A stretch of DNA of 64,000 nt from Ruminococcus bovis (lineage in GTDB: Bacteria; Bacillota; Clostridia; Oscillospirales; Acutalibacteraceae), in the NCBI RefSeq assembly GCF_005601135.1, contig NZ_CP039381.1, forward strand, positions 305,940 through 369,939. Reading direction: 5' to 3'. Below are positions 1-8,876 of this stretch, one piece after another; positions within the stretch are counted from its first letter, which is position 1; the number at the start of each line of letters is the position of its first letter. The notes beneath the pieces are model-generated. The model was not told where the DNA came from and did no database searches. It was given only the letters and a program-made list of their open reading frames with translations. A program made the translations under genes and the position numbers.

Positions 1-446
1 GTACCCATAATTAGACTTAGATAACACCTAAGTACTTTAATATTATCAACATCTAATGTAGTAGAAAAGTAATTAGAGGTAAGACCATCATTCCATAACT
101 TAACTTTCCATTCTAAATAAGGTTCTAAAATAATATAATTTGTTTTATCTTCTTTGTTTATTGAAGTTTCAGGACTAAAAAGAAACATAAAATCAGGTTC
201 AATAAATTCTAATTCAAATTCTTTGGTAATTCTATCATTAAGCAAATCATCAAGTTTATCTTTTAATTCTTCTATTTCACAAGAAAAAAGAATCTCGCTT
301 GAATTTTTATAATTGATTATATTTCTAAAAATAAAAGAAAAATCAACTTTACAATATTGCATATCCCATTTATCTTTATCAGACTTTTCATAATTTCTAA
401 TTTGGATATTAATTTTCATACCCTCTAAATTTAACTTAAGCCACAA
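1..446 (-). CDS. Partial protein resembling a WapI-type immunity protein
   Basis: An open frame of 148 codons runs off the left edge without a stop, so the C-terminus is missing. TTG at 446 is chosen as start because GAGGTGA lies five bases upstream; the ATG frame further upstream stops after twelve codons. The product starts with WLKLNLEG and alternates short beta-like stretches with an acidic helix near residues 58-70. It has no signal peptide or membrane segment. The overall pattern (amphipathic strand, EIEELKDKL-type helix, EPDF segment, aromatic WKVKLWNDGLTSNY stretch) recalls cytoplasmic WapI-like immunity proteins that neutralise polymorphic toxins. That is a resemblance only; no toxin gene is visible because the window ends here. 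It could equally be an unrelated hypothetical protein. Confidence 0.6.
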   Translation of the reverse strand, partial: MWLKLNLEGMKINIQIRNYEKSDKDKWDMQYCKVDFSFIFRNIINYKNSSEILFSCEIEELKDKLDDLLNDRITKEFELEFIEPDFMFLFSPETSINKEDKTNYIILEPYLEWKVKLWNDGLTSNYFSTTLDVDNIKVLRCYLSLIMG

Positions 447-703
447 TGTAATCACCTCTTACTTTTTGTTTCATTATAAAATTAAGAATCATAATAGTCA
501 ATAGTTTTATCTGTAAATGACTTCAACAAATTAGGGTTTGTGTGGATGAGTACAAAGTGTTAATTTTTAGCAAATAAGGCTCCCTTGTGTAAAGGGAGCT
601 GTCGCTCGTAAATTGGAAGAATGACAATTTACTCTTAAGGAGCGACTGAGGGATTGTTATGGTACAAACTTATTTGATACATCATTTTTATTCGATATAT
701 GAT

Positions 704-731
704 GTAGGGAACGAACATTGTTCGTTCCGTT
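704..731. repeat. Variable-stem hairpin repeat, copy 1
   Basis: GTAGGG leads into a 9-bp perfect stem (708-716 with 720-728) with loop ATT, then CCGTT. Three further copies (908-930, 26908-26934, 27033-27055) keep the flanks and loop but have different stem sequences that still pair. Confidence 0.7.
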
Positions 732-907
732 ATTTATAGATAATTTTTATCTCATCGTACACATTTTATATAGAGAACACAATCTACCGTGACAATCCTC
801 CCGTCAGCTTAACGCTGACACCCTCCTTTACACAAGGAGGGCTTTTGTCTGTGCAAATTTCAAATATCTACATAGGACAAAATATCAATATAAAGGCTGA
901 TTTGCTC

Positions 908-930
908 GGTCCACCAATGGTGGACCCTAC
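908..930. repeat. Variable-stem hairpin repeat, copy 2 (inverted)
   Basis: GGTCCACC (908-915), loop AAT, GGTGGACC (919-926), then CTAC. It is the reverse orientation of the same family as 704-731, with a different but fully paired stem. Confidence 0.7.
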
Positions 931-1025
931 AACTGTATCTCATAATGTTCATTGTATTTTATAGCTAGAAATAAAGGAAAGTTTCTTCTATGATGATATT
1001 TTAAACAAGTTTAAAATATCAACCA

Positions 1026-1085
1026 CTCCTTCAGTCATTCTTTAAAAGGTGAATTGCTTTGCAATTCACGAATGACAGCTCCCTC
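1026..1085. repeat. 60-base block identical to 26576-26635
   Basis: The block CTCCTTCAGTCATTC...ACAGCTCCCTC is identical base for base with 26576-26635. It contains the palindrome GTGAATTGCTTTGCAATTCAC. It sits inside both inverted-repeat-bounded elements. Confidence 0.85.
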
Positions 1086-1333
1086 AGCGAGGGAGCCTTT
1101 GTCTTTACCATAATTTATACTAATTTATAAAGTCTGTACTATTTAAAAATTGCGTACTTATTTTAGATTTGTACAAACTATTTTGCCTCCCTCGCTGAGG
1201 GAGGTGGCTTTGCGTATGCAAAGACGGAAGGAGTGATTGGAATTATAAATTCATTTACAATTCCATATTAGTTGAAACTATCAAATAGCCCCACAAACCC
1301 TAATTTATTGAGATATGAATTAACACCATAAAC

Positions 1334-1362
1334 AAAAGGAGTACAACAAATGTACTCCTTTT
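1334..1362 (-). terminator. Terminator of the phoA/DUF4250 unit
   Basis: A 12-bp perfect stem AAAAGGAGTACA/TGTACTCCTTTT with a five-base loop lies just after the stop at 1381. On the minus strand it is followed by TTTTGTTT. Confidence 0.8.
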
Positions 1363-1380
1363 ATCTAGGCAAATTTAAAA

Positions 1381-1557
1381 TCACACAAACTTATTTAAGT
1401 TTTCATCATACTCATAATCTATTGTGGAAAGTTTAGAAGTGATTTCATCCTTATCCACACACAAAGATTTACATAATTCTGATAAAGAACTATAATTATC
1501 TCTTAACTGAGTATTTACATATGATAACAAAATCATAGGGTCGTTTGGTAAAGCCAT
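1381..1557 (-). CDS. DUF4250 small protein
   Basis: A 58-residue protein beginning MALPNDPMILLSYVN and ending in DYEYDENLNKFV, the hallmark ends of the DUF4250 family. Family members are short (about 55-65 residues), widespread in clostridia and of unknown function. The open frame extends to 1581, where an ATG overlaps the phosphatase stop as ATGA; the start at 1557 is preferred because family members begin at this Met-x-LP motif. Purine-rich AAGAG precedes it. Its position directly behind the alkaline phosphatase, with one shared terminator, suggests co-transcription. No catalytic motif is visible. Confidence 0.8.
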   Translation of the reverse strand: MALPNDPMILLSYVNTQLRDNYSSLSELCKSLCVDKDEITSKLSTIDYEYDENLNKFV

Positions 1558-1577
1558 TTCTTTCTCTTCTTTCAATC

Positions 1578-2771
1578 TCATTTCAATTTATATGATAACA
1601 CTTTACGCATATACTTTGCAATATCTGTGTTGTCAATTAGCTTATTTTTGCAAATTTCCTTTGAAGATGCACCGTCAGCCATTAGAAGTACATTTGTATT
1701 TGTGTGGTCACCACCGGATGTAAAGCAATCATTATTAATGTCTTTTGCTGTTGCATTCTTTGGAATCTTTACACCACCTGTTTCATGATCGGCAGTAACA
1801 AGTACAAGTGTACCCGGGTGTTTTTCTGCCCAAGCAAGAACATAGTCAACACTTTGGTCAAATGCTTCAACTTGCTTAATTGTATCATCCATATTAAGTT
1901 CAGCTTCACTAACATCAATATTGCTACCCTCTACCATTAAGAAGAAACCATTGTCGTTTTCAAGCAGGTCAAGAGCCTTTGATGTTTGGGTTACTAATGA
2001 TGGTGAAAGTTCAGGATTTTTCATATTATCATAAGCAAAAAGTCCAAGTACCTTATCATCTTTTTTAGTAAGGTTCATAAGTTCACTTTCTTTAGTTATG
2101 TACTTATAACCACTGCTTTCTGCCTTTTTCTGTACTGAAGGAGTGTAGTACTGTGAGCCACCACCAAGCATAACATTAACATCCGATTGCACCATTTCAC
2201 CTAAGATAGCTTTGTATGCACCACGGAAACTATTATGTGCTACCATACCGGCAGGTGTTGCGTGACAAATATAATGACGGTCAACTAAACCTGTTTTCAT
2301 ACCACATTTCTGTGCATACTCACAAATTGTTTCTAGGTCATTACCGTCCTTATCAACACCGATGCATCCGTTATATGTTTTAGTACCTGTACTAAGAGCA
2401 GTTGCTGAGGCTGCACTGTCTGTGAATTTTTCTTTACCTTCTTTTACAGATTGGCTATAAGTTGTTACATGGGTTTTGTTCTTCATACCACTCATTACAA
2501 GTTTATCACCCTTAACAATTTCAGTAGCTTTGATAATGTTTTCACCCATACCGTCACCAATCATAAGGATAATATTGTTTACTTTAGAAGTTTGGTCAAG
2601 GTTATACACCTTATAATCTGCCCAAGCTAACTTATCGGTTGATACAGTTGTTTCTGCTACTGTTGTAGTTTCTTTAGCAGAATTTCCACTACTTGAAATA
2701 CTGTCATTACCACAAGCAGTAACTGATACTACCATAATTGTGGCAAGAATAATACCTAATAATTTTTTCAT
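1578..2771 (-). CDS. phoA: Alkaline phosphatase, lipoprotein
   Basis: A PhoA-superfamily phosphomonoesterase that would release phosphate outside the cell. The signal peptide ends in a lipobox with Cys20 (VTAC), so the enzyme is predicted to be lipid-anchored. A Ser/Thr-rich linker follows. Metal and catalytic motifs are present: IGDG with Asp73, TDSAASATALSTG with Ser119 as nucleophile, TADHETGG, and a final GGDHTN. At 397 residues the length suits the compact Gram-positive form. Start: GAGGGC lies seven bases before ATG 2771. It has its own promoter (2801-2829) and runs into the DUF4250 gene with an ATGA overlap or tight junction. Phosphate control is plausible, but no PHO box was identified. 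Confidence 0.93.
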   Translation of the reverse strand: MKKLLGIILATIMVVSVTACGNDSISSSGNSAKETTTVAETTVSTDKLAWADYKVYNLDQTSKVNNIILMIGDGMGENIIKATEIVKGDKLVMSGMKNKTHVTTYSQSVKEGKEKFTDSAASATALSTGTKTYNGCIGVDKDGNDLETICEYAQKCGMKTGLVDRHYICHATPAGMVAHNSFRGAYKAILGEMVQSDVNVMLGGGSQYYTPSVQKKAESSGYKYITKESELMNLTKKDDKVLGLFAYDNMKNPELSPSLVTQTSKALDLLENDNGFFLMVEGSNIDVSEAELNMDDTIKQVEAFDQSVDYVLAWAEKHPGTLVLVTADHETGGVKIPKNATAKDINNDCFTSGGDHTNTNVLLMADGASSKEICKNKLIDNTDIAKYMRKVLSYKLK

Positions 2772-2800
2772 AAAATGCCCTCATTTCAAATTATAATATT

Positions 2801-2829
2801 ATTTTAACTGATAATTAAATATTTTACAA
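2801..2829 (-). promoter_or_regulatory. Putative promoter of phoA
   Basis: TTGTAA (2824-2829), 17-base spacer, TAAAAT (2801-2806) on the minus strand, 30 bases before the phoA start. Confidence 0.5.
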
Positions 2830-2842
2830 TACTATAACAAAC

Positions 2843-2872
2843 AAAAAAGGAACTGAAAAACAGTTTCTTTTT
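2843..2872 (-). terminator. Terminator of the ABC exporter gene
   Basis: A 12-bp stem AAAAAGGAACTG/CAGTTTCTTTTT with one G-U pair and an AAAAA loop, flanked by T-rich sequence on the minus strand after the stop at 2888. Confidence 0.65.
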
Positions 2873-2887
2873 CACAAAATTTAAATT

Positions 2888-5629
2888 TTATTCACTTCGT
2901 AATGCAATTACAGGGTCTTTCTTTGCTGCCTTTTTAGCCGGAATTAAGCCACCTATTAAAGTAAGAAGAACACTGATTACAACCAGCACAATACCGGCTA
3001 CTATCGGAATTGTAGCGTTAACATCAGTTGTACCCATTAATGAATGAATAATTGCATTTGACGGTATCAAGATAAGTTCACTTAAGCCTATACCTATAAT
3101 ACCGGAACACAAGCCTATAATAAATGTTTCTGCATTAAACACCTGACTGATATTTCGTTTTGATGCACCGATTGCTCTTAGAATACCGATTTCCTTAGTT
3201 CTTTCAAGTACAGAAATGTAGGTGATAATACCAATCATAATTGAAGAAACAATTAGAGAAACTGCAACAAAAGCAATTAGAATGTAGGAGATAACATTAA
3301 TAATTGTTGTTACTGAGGACATAAGAAGTGCTACATAATCAGTATAGCTGATTTTATCCTTTTCCCTAGCACCGTTATTATAGTTATCTACTGCTGTACG
3401 GATACCGTCTTTATCTTCAAAGCTATCTACATAAATATTAATTGAGGATGGTGTAGCTAAGTCAACAACACCAAATTCTTTCATATTATCATCATAGCTA
3501 CCAGGTGAAATATAGGTATCATAAATATTCAGCATTACCTTGTCATCAGGATTATTATTTACAAATTGGTCTAAAGATGAGGCTAGTTGTTCTTCTGTTA
3601 GGTTAGCAAGTTGACTTTGCATCTGCTTATCATTACCGTAAACCGAATTCATAATATTCTTGCAAAGTTTTGCCTTTTCACTAACACCTAAACCATTAAG
3701 ATACTTTTTAGCATCAGCAATTTTTTCTTTTTTACCGTCAGGTGCAAATCTCATATTGCTAAGAATATTTATATCCTTAGACTTTTTCTGAGCCTTTACA
3801 ACATCACTTTTATTTGTATAGTCAATGATATATTTTGTTAGTGCCTGAGTATAGCCTACAGGCTGACTGATAATTCTATTATCTGAGTCCTTAAGTCTGA
3901 TAACACCTGAAATTTTTAGCTTTATAGCATTATTCTTTAGAATTTTGTTCATTTTCTGGTCATCATCAGAAATATTCTTATATGTGCCATTACTTGTTTT
4001 TTCATAGTAATCACAAGCAGAAATTAAGTAGAAGCTATGTTTACAAGCATCTTCATAGGACCATTTTGAAGTATCGGGATTTACCTTTTTACCTTTATTG
4101 ATTTCATCCATATACTTTTCATATTCATTAGCCGGTAGAAGTCCCAGCTTATACAAATCAGTTGAACGAATTTCATTGTTGGTATCTAATACTAAAACAA
4201 CTTCGTTGTACTTTTCAGGATAGTGACCGTAAAGCAAATCATAATTTTCTTTAACTGCACCACTTACTAGGTTGTCACCTTTTCCCGGCATTAGTTCAGA
4301 AAAACCGTTTTTGCTACCACCCATCATACTTGTCATTTGGCTACTCATACTAGTCATTTGGCTGAAAGTACTGTTTGAATTGTCTTTTTCTGTCTTAAAT
4401 GAACTACCGTCAGAATTAACTAACTTTTTGTTAGGGTCATAAGAATACACACCAAAAGAAGTATCATAGGAATATACAACACCATTTTCACCAATGTACT
4501 TATTAATTTCACTGTCTTTATCATCAATGTATTCCTTGAATTTTGTTAGGTTGTTTTCACTAACACTACTTGTCATACTTGAAGTCATTTCAAGGTCTGT
4601 GGTGTTGGAATAAACCTTATCTTTCTTATGGTCAACATTTTCTTTTTCTACTGCTGCACTTTGACCGTCATTCATAACACTGGTTAAGTCCATATCTTGG
4701 GCATTGATAGTTATAGGGTATGAAGTCATAGTATCTTTCTGTACATCAGCAATATAGTTATTTACACCATTTGATAAAGCAAGGATAAGTGCAATACCGA
4801 TAATACCTATAGAACCTGCAAAGGAAGTCAGTAAAGTTCTGCCTTTCTTTGTCTTTAGATTGTTAAAGCTAAGTGCAAGTGAAGTAAAAATTGACATTGA
4901 GGACTTACCCATATTTTTATGTTGTGGCTTTTCTACCTTTGACTTTTCTACAACATAAGGGTTAGTGTCATCTGTGATTTCACCATCCTTTAGTCTTACA
5001 ATTCTGTTGGCATATTCTTCTGCAAGTTCAGGGTTATGAGTAACCATTACAACAAGTCTGTCCTTTGCAACTTGCTTTAGCAGTTCCATAACCTGAATAC
5101 TGGTTTCTGTATCCAAAGCACCGGTAGGTTCATCAGCTAATAAAATATCAGGGTTATTAACCAAAGCTCTTGCAATAGCAACTCTCTGCATTTGACCACC
5201 TGACATTTGATTAGGCTTCTTATGAATTTGATCGCCAAGTCCTACTTCTTCAAGTGCTTTCTTTGCTCTCTTTCTTCTTTCTGACTTTGATATACCTGAA
5301 ATAGTTAGGGCAAGTTCTACATTAGAAAGTACAGTTTGATGAGGAATAAGGTTATAACTCTGGAAAACAAAACCGATTGTGTGGTTACGATAAGAGTCCC
5401 AATCCCTATCCTTATACTTTTGAGTAGAAATACCGTTGATAATCAAGTCACCACTATCGTACCTATCAAGTCCACCTATTACATTTAGCAATGTAGTTTT
5501 GCCTGAACCACTAGGTCCAAGAATAGCAACAAACTCATTGTCACGAAGTGTTAGGCTAACATTCTTTAGTGCTTGTTGCACTAAGTCACCTGTCACATAC
5601 TTTTTGCTTATATTTTCTATTTGAAGCAT
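2888..5629 (-). CDS. MacB-like ABC transporter, fused ATPase and permease
   Basis: One polypeptide of 913 residues joins an ABC ATPase (about 1-230) to a MacB/FtsX-type permease. Walker A is GPSGSGKTT, the signature is MSGGQMQRVAIARAL and Walker B is ILLADEPTGALD. A first membrane helix lies near residue 275. A very large Ser/Lys/Asp-rich extracellular domain follows (about 300-780), then three C-terminal FtsX helices with the ERTKEIGILRAIGAS motif. The family uses ATP to move lipoproteins or peptides by mechanotransmission, often conferring peptide-antibiotic resistance. The start is moved in from the longer frame to ATG 5629, which has GGAGGT six bases upstream. It is a single gene with no adjacent two-component sensor or membrane-fusion protein. 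The substrate is unknown. Confidence 0.88.
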   Translation of the reverse strand: MLQIENISKKYVTGDLVQQALKNVSLTLRDNEFVAILGPSGSGKTTLLNVIGGLDRYDSGDLIINGISTQKYKDRDWDSYRNHTIGFVFQSYNLIPHQTVLSNVELALTISGISKSERRKRAKKALEEVGLGDQIHKKPNQMSGGQMQRVAIARALVNNPDILLADEPTGALDTETSIQVMELLKQVAKDRLVVMVTHNPELAEEYANRIVRLKDGEITDDTNPYVVEKSKVEKPQHKNMGKSSMSIFTSLALSFNNLKTKKGRTLLTSFAGSIGIIGIALILALSNGVNNYIADVQKDTMTSYPITINAQDMDLTSVMNDGQSAAVEKENVDHKKDKVYSNTTDLEMTSSMTSSVSENNLTKFKEYIDDKDSEINKYIGENGVVYSYDTSFGVYSYDPNKKLVNSDGSSFKTEKDNSNSTFSQMTSMSSQMTSMMGGSKNGFSELMPGKGDNLVSGAVKENYDLLYGHYPEKYNEVVLVLDTNNEIRSTDLYKLGLLPANEYEKYMDEINKGKKVNPDTSKWSYEDACKHSFYLISACDYYEKTSNGTYKNISDDDQKMNKILKNNAIKLKISGVIRLKDSDNRIISQPVGYTQALTKYIIDYTNKSDVVKAQKKSKDINILSNMRFAPDGKKEKIADAKKYLNGLGVSEKAKLCKNIMNSVYGNDKQMQSQLANLTEEQLASSLDQFVNNNPDDKVMLNIYDTYISPGSYDDNMKEFGVVDLATPSSINIYVDSFEDKDGIRTAVDNYNNGAREKDKISYTDYVALLMSSVTTIINVISYILIAFVAVSLIVSSIMIGIITYISVLERTKEIGILRAIGASKRNISQVFNAETFIIGLCSGIIGIGLSELILIPSNAIIHSLMGTTDVNATIPIVAGIVLVVISVLLTLIGGLIPAKKAAKKDPVIALRSE

Positions 5630-5658
5630 ATATACCTCCATTTCTTGCAAAACAAATA

Positions 5659-5686
5659 AAGTCATTGACTATTAAATCAATGACTT
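5659..5686 (-). terminator. Inverted repeat between copA and the ABC gene
   Basis: AAGTCATTGA, eight bases, TCAATGACTT: a perfect 10-bp stem. On the minus strand it is followed by TTTATTTGTTTTG, so it may terminate the copper operon just before the ABC gene's ribosome site. It could also be an operator. Confidence 0.5.
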
Positions 5687-5755
5687 CATTATAACATATT
5701 ACCACACTTTTACAATATATATTCTTAAATGAATGTATATTACTTAGAGTGTTAA

Positions 5756-5956
5756 TTATTCAACAGTATAACCTTTGTCTACTACTGCTTTCTTCAGTAC
5801 ATCATCACTTACTTCTTTTGAAAGAGTAACTACTGCTGTACCACTTTCGTGACTTACTTCAGCAGAAGTAACACCATCAATGCTTTCCAAAGCAGTTTTT
5901 ACTGTTGCCTCGCAATGAGGACACATCATACCGTTAATTTTTAGAGTTGTAGTCAT
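5756..5956 (-). other. Possible internal CopZ product of copA
   Basis: Within copA, in frame, ATG 5954-5956 begins a 66-residue [15 protein letters not shown] module, which is the exact size of a stand-alone CopZ chaperone. AAAAGGAGA (5965-5973) lies eight to nine bases upstream, at ideal Shine-Dalgarno spacing. The copA operon may therefore yield both a fused domain and a free chaperone. This is inferred from the sequence; no protein evidence is available. Confidence 0.5.
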
Positions 5957-8257
5957 AGTATTTTTCTCCTTTTTATTAGTTTTATTTTTTATCTTTCTAT
6001 CCCTTTTGCTACTTCTGATATTTAAGAAGTTAAGTCTAAGGGCATTTGTAACAACACAGAAACTTGAAAGACTCATTGCTGCTGCACCAAACATAGGGCT
6101 AAGTGTCCAACCGAAAATAGGAATCCACACACCGGCAGCTAAAGGAATACCGATTACATTGTAGATAAATGCCCAGAATAAATTTTCGTGAATATTTCTT
6201 AAAGTACCTCTGCTTAGTCTGATTGCACCTGAAACATCAGTTAGTTTACTTTTTATCAATACAATATCAGCTGAGTCAATTGCAACATCAGTACCTGCAC
6301 CAATAGCAATACCAATATCTGCTCTTGTTAATGCAGGAGCATCATTGATACCGTCACCAACCATTGCAACCATACCTTTCTGTTTATACTGAGTAACAAC
6401 CTTTTCTTTACCGTCAGGTAATACACCGGCAATTACTTCATCAACACCGGACTCTTTTGCTATAGCTTGAGCAGTCTTTTCATTATCACCTGTAACCATA
6501 ACAACCTTAATGCCCATATTTTGAAGTTCTTTAATTGCCTTTGGACTATCACTTTTTACCACATCAGCTACGGCAATAATACCTAGCAACTGATTATCCA
6601 TAACAAACAGTAAAGGTGTTTTGCCTTTAGTTGCAAGGTCATCAGCTTTTTTGATAATATTTTCATCAATGTTAGCAATAGAAGAAATGTGCTTTACACT
6701 ACCACCAACAATTGTTTTGCCATTTATTTTAGCTGATACACCGTTACCTGTTAGTGACTTAAAGTCTGTTGTATCTAGAGTTTTAATACTACTGTCAATA
6801 GCTTTTTGTACAACTGCCTTTGCCAATGGGTGTTCACTTTTGCTTTCCAGAGAAGAAGCATAGCTTAGTAAATTATCTTCCGTATAATTCTCACTAGGAA
6901 TTATATCAGTTACTACCGGTGTACCGTTAGTGATTGTACCTGTTTTATCAAGTAGCACATAACTGACTTTTCCTGTAGTTTCAAGAGAAGTTGCATTTTT
7001 AAACAAAATACCGTTCTTTGCACCAACACCGTTACCAACCATTATAGCAACAGGTGTTGCCAAACCCAATGCACAAGGACAACTGATAACAAGTACAGAA
7101 ATACCTCTAACAAGTGCATTACCAAAGGTTGCACCACATAGTAACCACACAATAATTGTAACTACTGCAATTGAAATAACAACAGGTACAAACACACCTG
7201 AAACTTTATCTGCTACCTTAGCAATAGGTGCTTTAGTAGCTGATGCATCACTAACCATTTTGATAATCTGAGAAAGAGTTGTATCTTCCCCAACTTTAGT
7301 TGCTTTGCACTTAATAAAGCCTGATTGATTTACTGTTGCACCTGATACATTGTCACCTACCGATTTATCAACAGGGATACTTTCACCGGTTAATGCTGAC
7401 TCATTAACGGCACTTTCACCTTCAATTACAACACCGTCAACAGGAATATTTTCCCCAGGCTTTACAACAAAAATATCACCGATTTTTACTTCTTCAACAG
7501 GCACTACCTTTTCAACATTATCTACTAATATTGTGGCTTTTTTAGGTGCTAAATTCATTAGACCTTTTATGGCATTGGTAGTTTTGCCTTTTGAGTAGGA
7601 CTCTAACATTTTACCTAAGGTAATTAAAGTTAAAATCATACCGGCAGACTCAAAGTAAAATTCATCCATATACTTCATTACAAGTGACATATCATTATTA
7701 ACTTGAGCATTAGTCATTGCAAACAAAGCATACACACTATAAATAAATGATGCACCTGCACCTAAAGCAACAAGTGTATCCATATTAGGTGACCTATTGA
7801 TTAGAGCCTTAAAGCCACTAACAAAGAACTTTTGGTTTATCACCATAATAATACCTGTTAGCAGTAGCTGAATAAGACCCATTGCAATATGGTTATTTGC
7901 TAAAATGCTAGGTAAAGGGAAACCCCACATCATATGACCCATTGAAATATACATCAGTAATATTAGAAATACTAAAGAAGAAAATAGTCTTTTCTTTAAT
8001 TTAGGAGTTTCAGTATCTTTCAATGGTTCATCGTTAGATTTATTTTCTTTATAAGAATTACCTTTTAGAGATGCACCGTAACCTGCCTTTTCTACTGCAC
8101 TGATAACATCACTTGACTTTACATCCCCATCAACTGACATTGAATTAGTTAGCAGGTTTACTGAGCAAGAAGTAACACCGTCAACCTTGTTAACAGCTTT
8201 TTCTACTCTTGCAACACAAGAAGCACAACTCATTCCGGTAACATTATATTGTTTCAC
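5756..8257 (-). CDS. copA: Copper-exporting P1B-type ATPase with C-terminal CopZ-like domain
   Basis: Exports Cu(I) across the membrane. Order: N-terminal heavy-metal domain (GMSCASC, Cys11/Cys14), eight-helix core, TGES loop (290-293), the CPC copper site (393-395), the DKTG phosphorylation loop with Asp437, SEHP and [10 protein letters not shown]. After the last helix pair, a Lys-rich linker leads to a second complete heavy-metal domain (last 66 residues, GMMCPHC). A C-terminal metal domain is less usual than an N-terminal pair and resembles a fused copper chaperone. An internal ribosome site precedes it (see 5756-5956). The start is GTG 8257 with AAGGGTG upstream. It lies ten bases after csoR in one operon driven by a CsoR-controlled promoter. 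Confidence 0.95.
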   Translation of the reverse strand: MKQYNVTGMSCASCVARVEKAVNKVDGVTSCSVNLLTNSMSVDGDVKSSDVISAVEKAGYGASLKGNSYKENKSNDEPLKDTETPKLKKRLFSSLVFLILLMYISMGHMMWGFPLPSILANNHIAMGLIQLLLTGIIMVINQKFFVSGFKALINRSPNMDTLVALGAGASFIYSVYALFAMTNAQVNNDMSLVMKYMDEFYFESAGMILTLITLGKMLESYSKGKTTNAIKGLMNLAPKKATILVDNVEKVVPVEEVKIGDIFVVKPGENIPVDGVVIEGESAVNESALTGESIPVDKSVGDNVSGATVNQSGFIKCKATKVGEDTTLSQIIKMVSDASATKAPIAKVADKVSGVFVPVVISIAVVTIIVWLLCGATFGNALVRGISVLVISCPCALGLATPVAIMVGNGVGAKNGILFKNATSLETTGKVSYVLLDKTGTITNGTPVVTDIIPSENYTEDNLLSYASSLESKSEHPLAKAVVQKAIDSSIKTLDTTDFKSLTGNGVSAKINGKTIVGGSVKHISSIANIDENIIKKADDLATKGKTPLLFVMDNQLLGIIAVADVVKSDSPKAIKELQNMGIKVVMVTGDNEKTAQAIAKESGVDEVIAGVLPDGKEKVVTQYKQKGMVAMVGDGINDAPALTRADIGIAIGAGTDVAIDSADIVLIKSKLTDVSGAIRLSRGTLRNIHENLFWAFIYNVIGIPLAAGVWIPIFGWTLSPMFGAAAMSLSSFCVVTNALRLNFLNIRSSKRDRKIKNKTNKKEKNTMTTTLKINGMMCPHCEATVKTALESIDGVTSAEVSHESGTAVVTLSKEVSDDVLKKAVVDKGYTVE

Positions 8258-8267
8258 AATATCACCC

Positions 8268-8690
8268 TTATTTCAAAATTTTCTTTAATGTAGAAATTAG
8301 GTCATCAACTGTTTCTTCCTTATCTGCTTTAATATCATGTACTACACAAGTACGAATATGATTCGCAAGAAGTTCTCTGCTAAAGGAATTTAGTGCTGAG
8401 GTTACGGCAGAAACCTGTACAAGAATATCTGTACAGTAAGCATCTTTTTCAACCATACCTTTAATTCCTCTAATCTGACCTTCAATTCTACTAAGTCTAT
8501 TCATTAGTTTTTTCTGTTCATCAGTTGTTCTTTCCTTAGTTTTGTGACAACAACCTTTTTCATTATTAGTATTGTCACTATTTTCTGAACAACATTTTTC
8601 TGAAGAATTTATTTCTTCAACAGAATTTTCTGTTAATGAATTATCTGCTAAATCTATATTAGCTTTTTTATCTTTGATATCTGTATTCAT
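8268..8690 (-). CDS. csoR: CsoR-type copper-sensing repressor
   Basis: A DUF156/CsoR helical repressor that releases DNA when Cu(I) binds. The conserved core (about 62-140) contains [12 protein letters not shown] and the Cys-His-Cys copper ligands Cys86, His111 and Cys115. Unlike typical CsoR proteins of about 90-100 residues, it carries a roughly 60-residue hydrophilic N-terminal extension with two Cys pairs (CC at 33-34 and 47-48) and a following His, which might bind metal. GAGGTGA precedes ATG 8690. It is the first gene of the csoR-copA operon, and its presumed operator (8753-8773) fills the promoter spacer, implying autoregulation. Confidence 0.92.
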   Translation of the reverse strand: MNTDIKDKKANIDLADNSLTENSVEEINSSEKCCSENSDNTNNEKGCCHKTKERTTDEQKKLMNRLSRIEGQIRGIKGMVEKDAYCTDILVQVSAVTSALNSFSRELLANHIRTCVVHDIKADKEETVDDLISTLKKILK

Positions 8691-8749
8691 AGAGTCACCT
8701 CACAAATTTCCCTTGTAAATTATCAATAAACTCTTTAACTTACAATTGC

Positions 8750-8778
8750 ATTATATACCCCCATAGGGTATATGTCAA
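8750..8778 (-). promoter_or_regulatory. csoR-copA promoter with embedded CsoR operator
   Basis: On the minus strand TTGACA (8773-8778), exactly 17 bases, then TATAAT (8750-8755). The spacer is occupied by the palindrome TATACCCCCATAGGGTATA, the TACCC...GGGTA form expected of CsoR operators. A bound repressor would cover both hexamers. Confidence 0.85.
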
Positions 8779-8798
8779 GATTTTTTTACATAACAAAT

Positions 8799-8823
8799 AA
8801 CCCGACTGAAAATCAATCGGGTT
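8799..8823 (-). terminator. Terminator after tsaD
   Basis: Stem AACCCGA/TCGGGTT with an 11-base loop, with T-rich sequence on either side. It follows the tsaD stop and precedes the copper promoter. Confidence 0.65.
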
Positions 8824-8876
8824 TTGGTACAATATATTATTTTCTTTTAAAGAATTTTTATAATTCTAATACAGAA

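Larger units (their letters stand above)
528..1306. mobile_element. Non-coding element with terminal inverted repeats (MITE-like), copy 1
   Basis: The ends carry an exact inverted repeat, AAATTAGGGTTTGTG at 528-542 and its complement at 1292-1306. Inside is a chain of GC-rich palindromes (GCTCCC...GGGAGC, CCTCCCTC...GAGGGAGG) and two variable-stem hairpins (704-731, 908-930). No gene-like reading frame is present. A related element with the same type of ends lies at 26494-27104 and shares a 60-base identical block plus a roughly 110-base block in opposite orientation. This looks like a non-autonomous, transposase-dependent repeat; no transposase is in the window. The flanks 447-527 and 1307-1333 hold nothing recognisable. 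Confidence 0.65.

Noticed and set aside
1307..1380. Third copy of the terminal inverted repeat beyond 1306
   Set aside because: The palindrome found here is the ordinary terminator of the phosphatase unit, not a repeat end.
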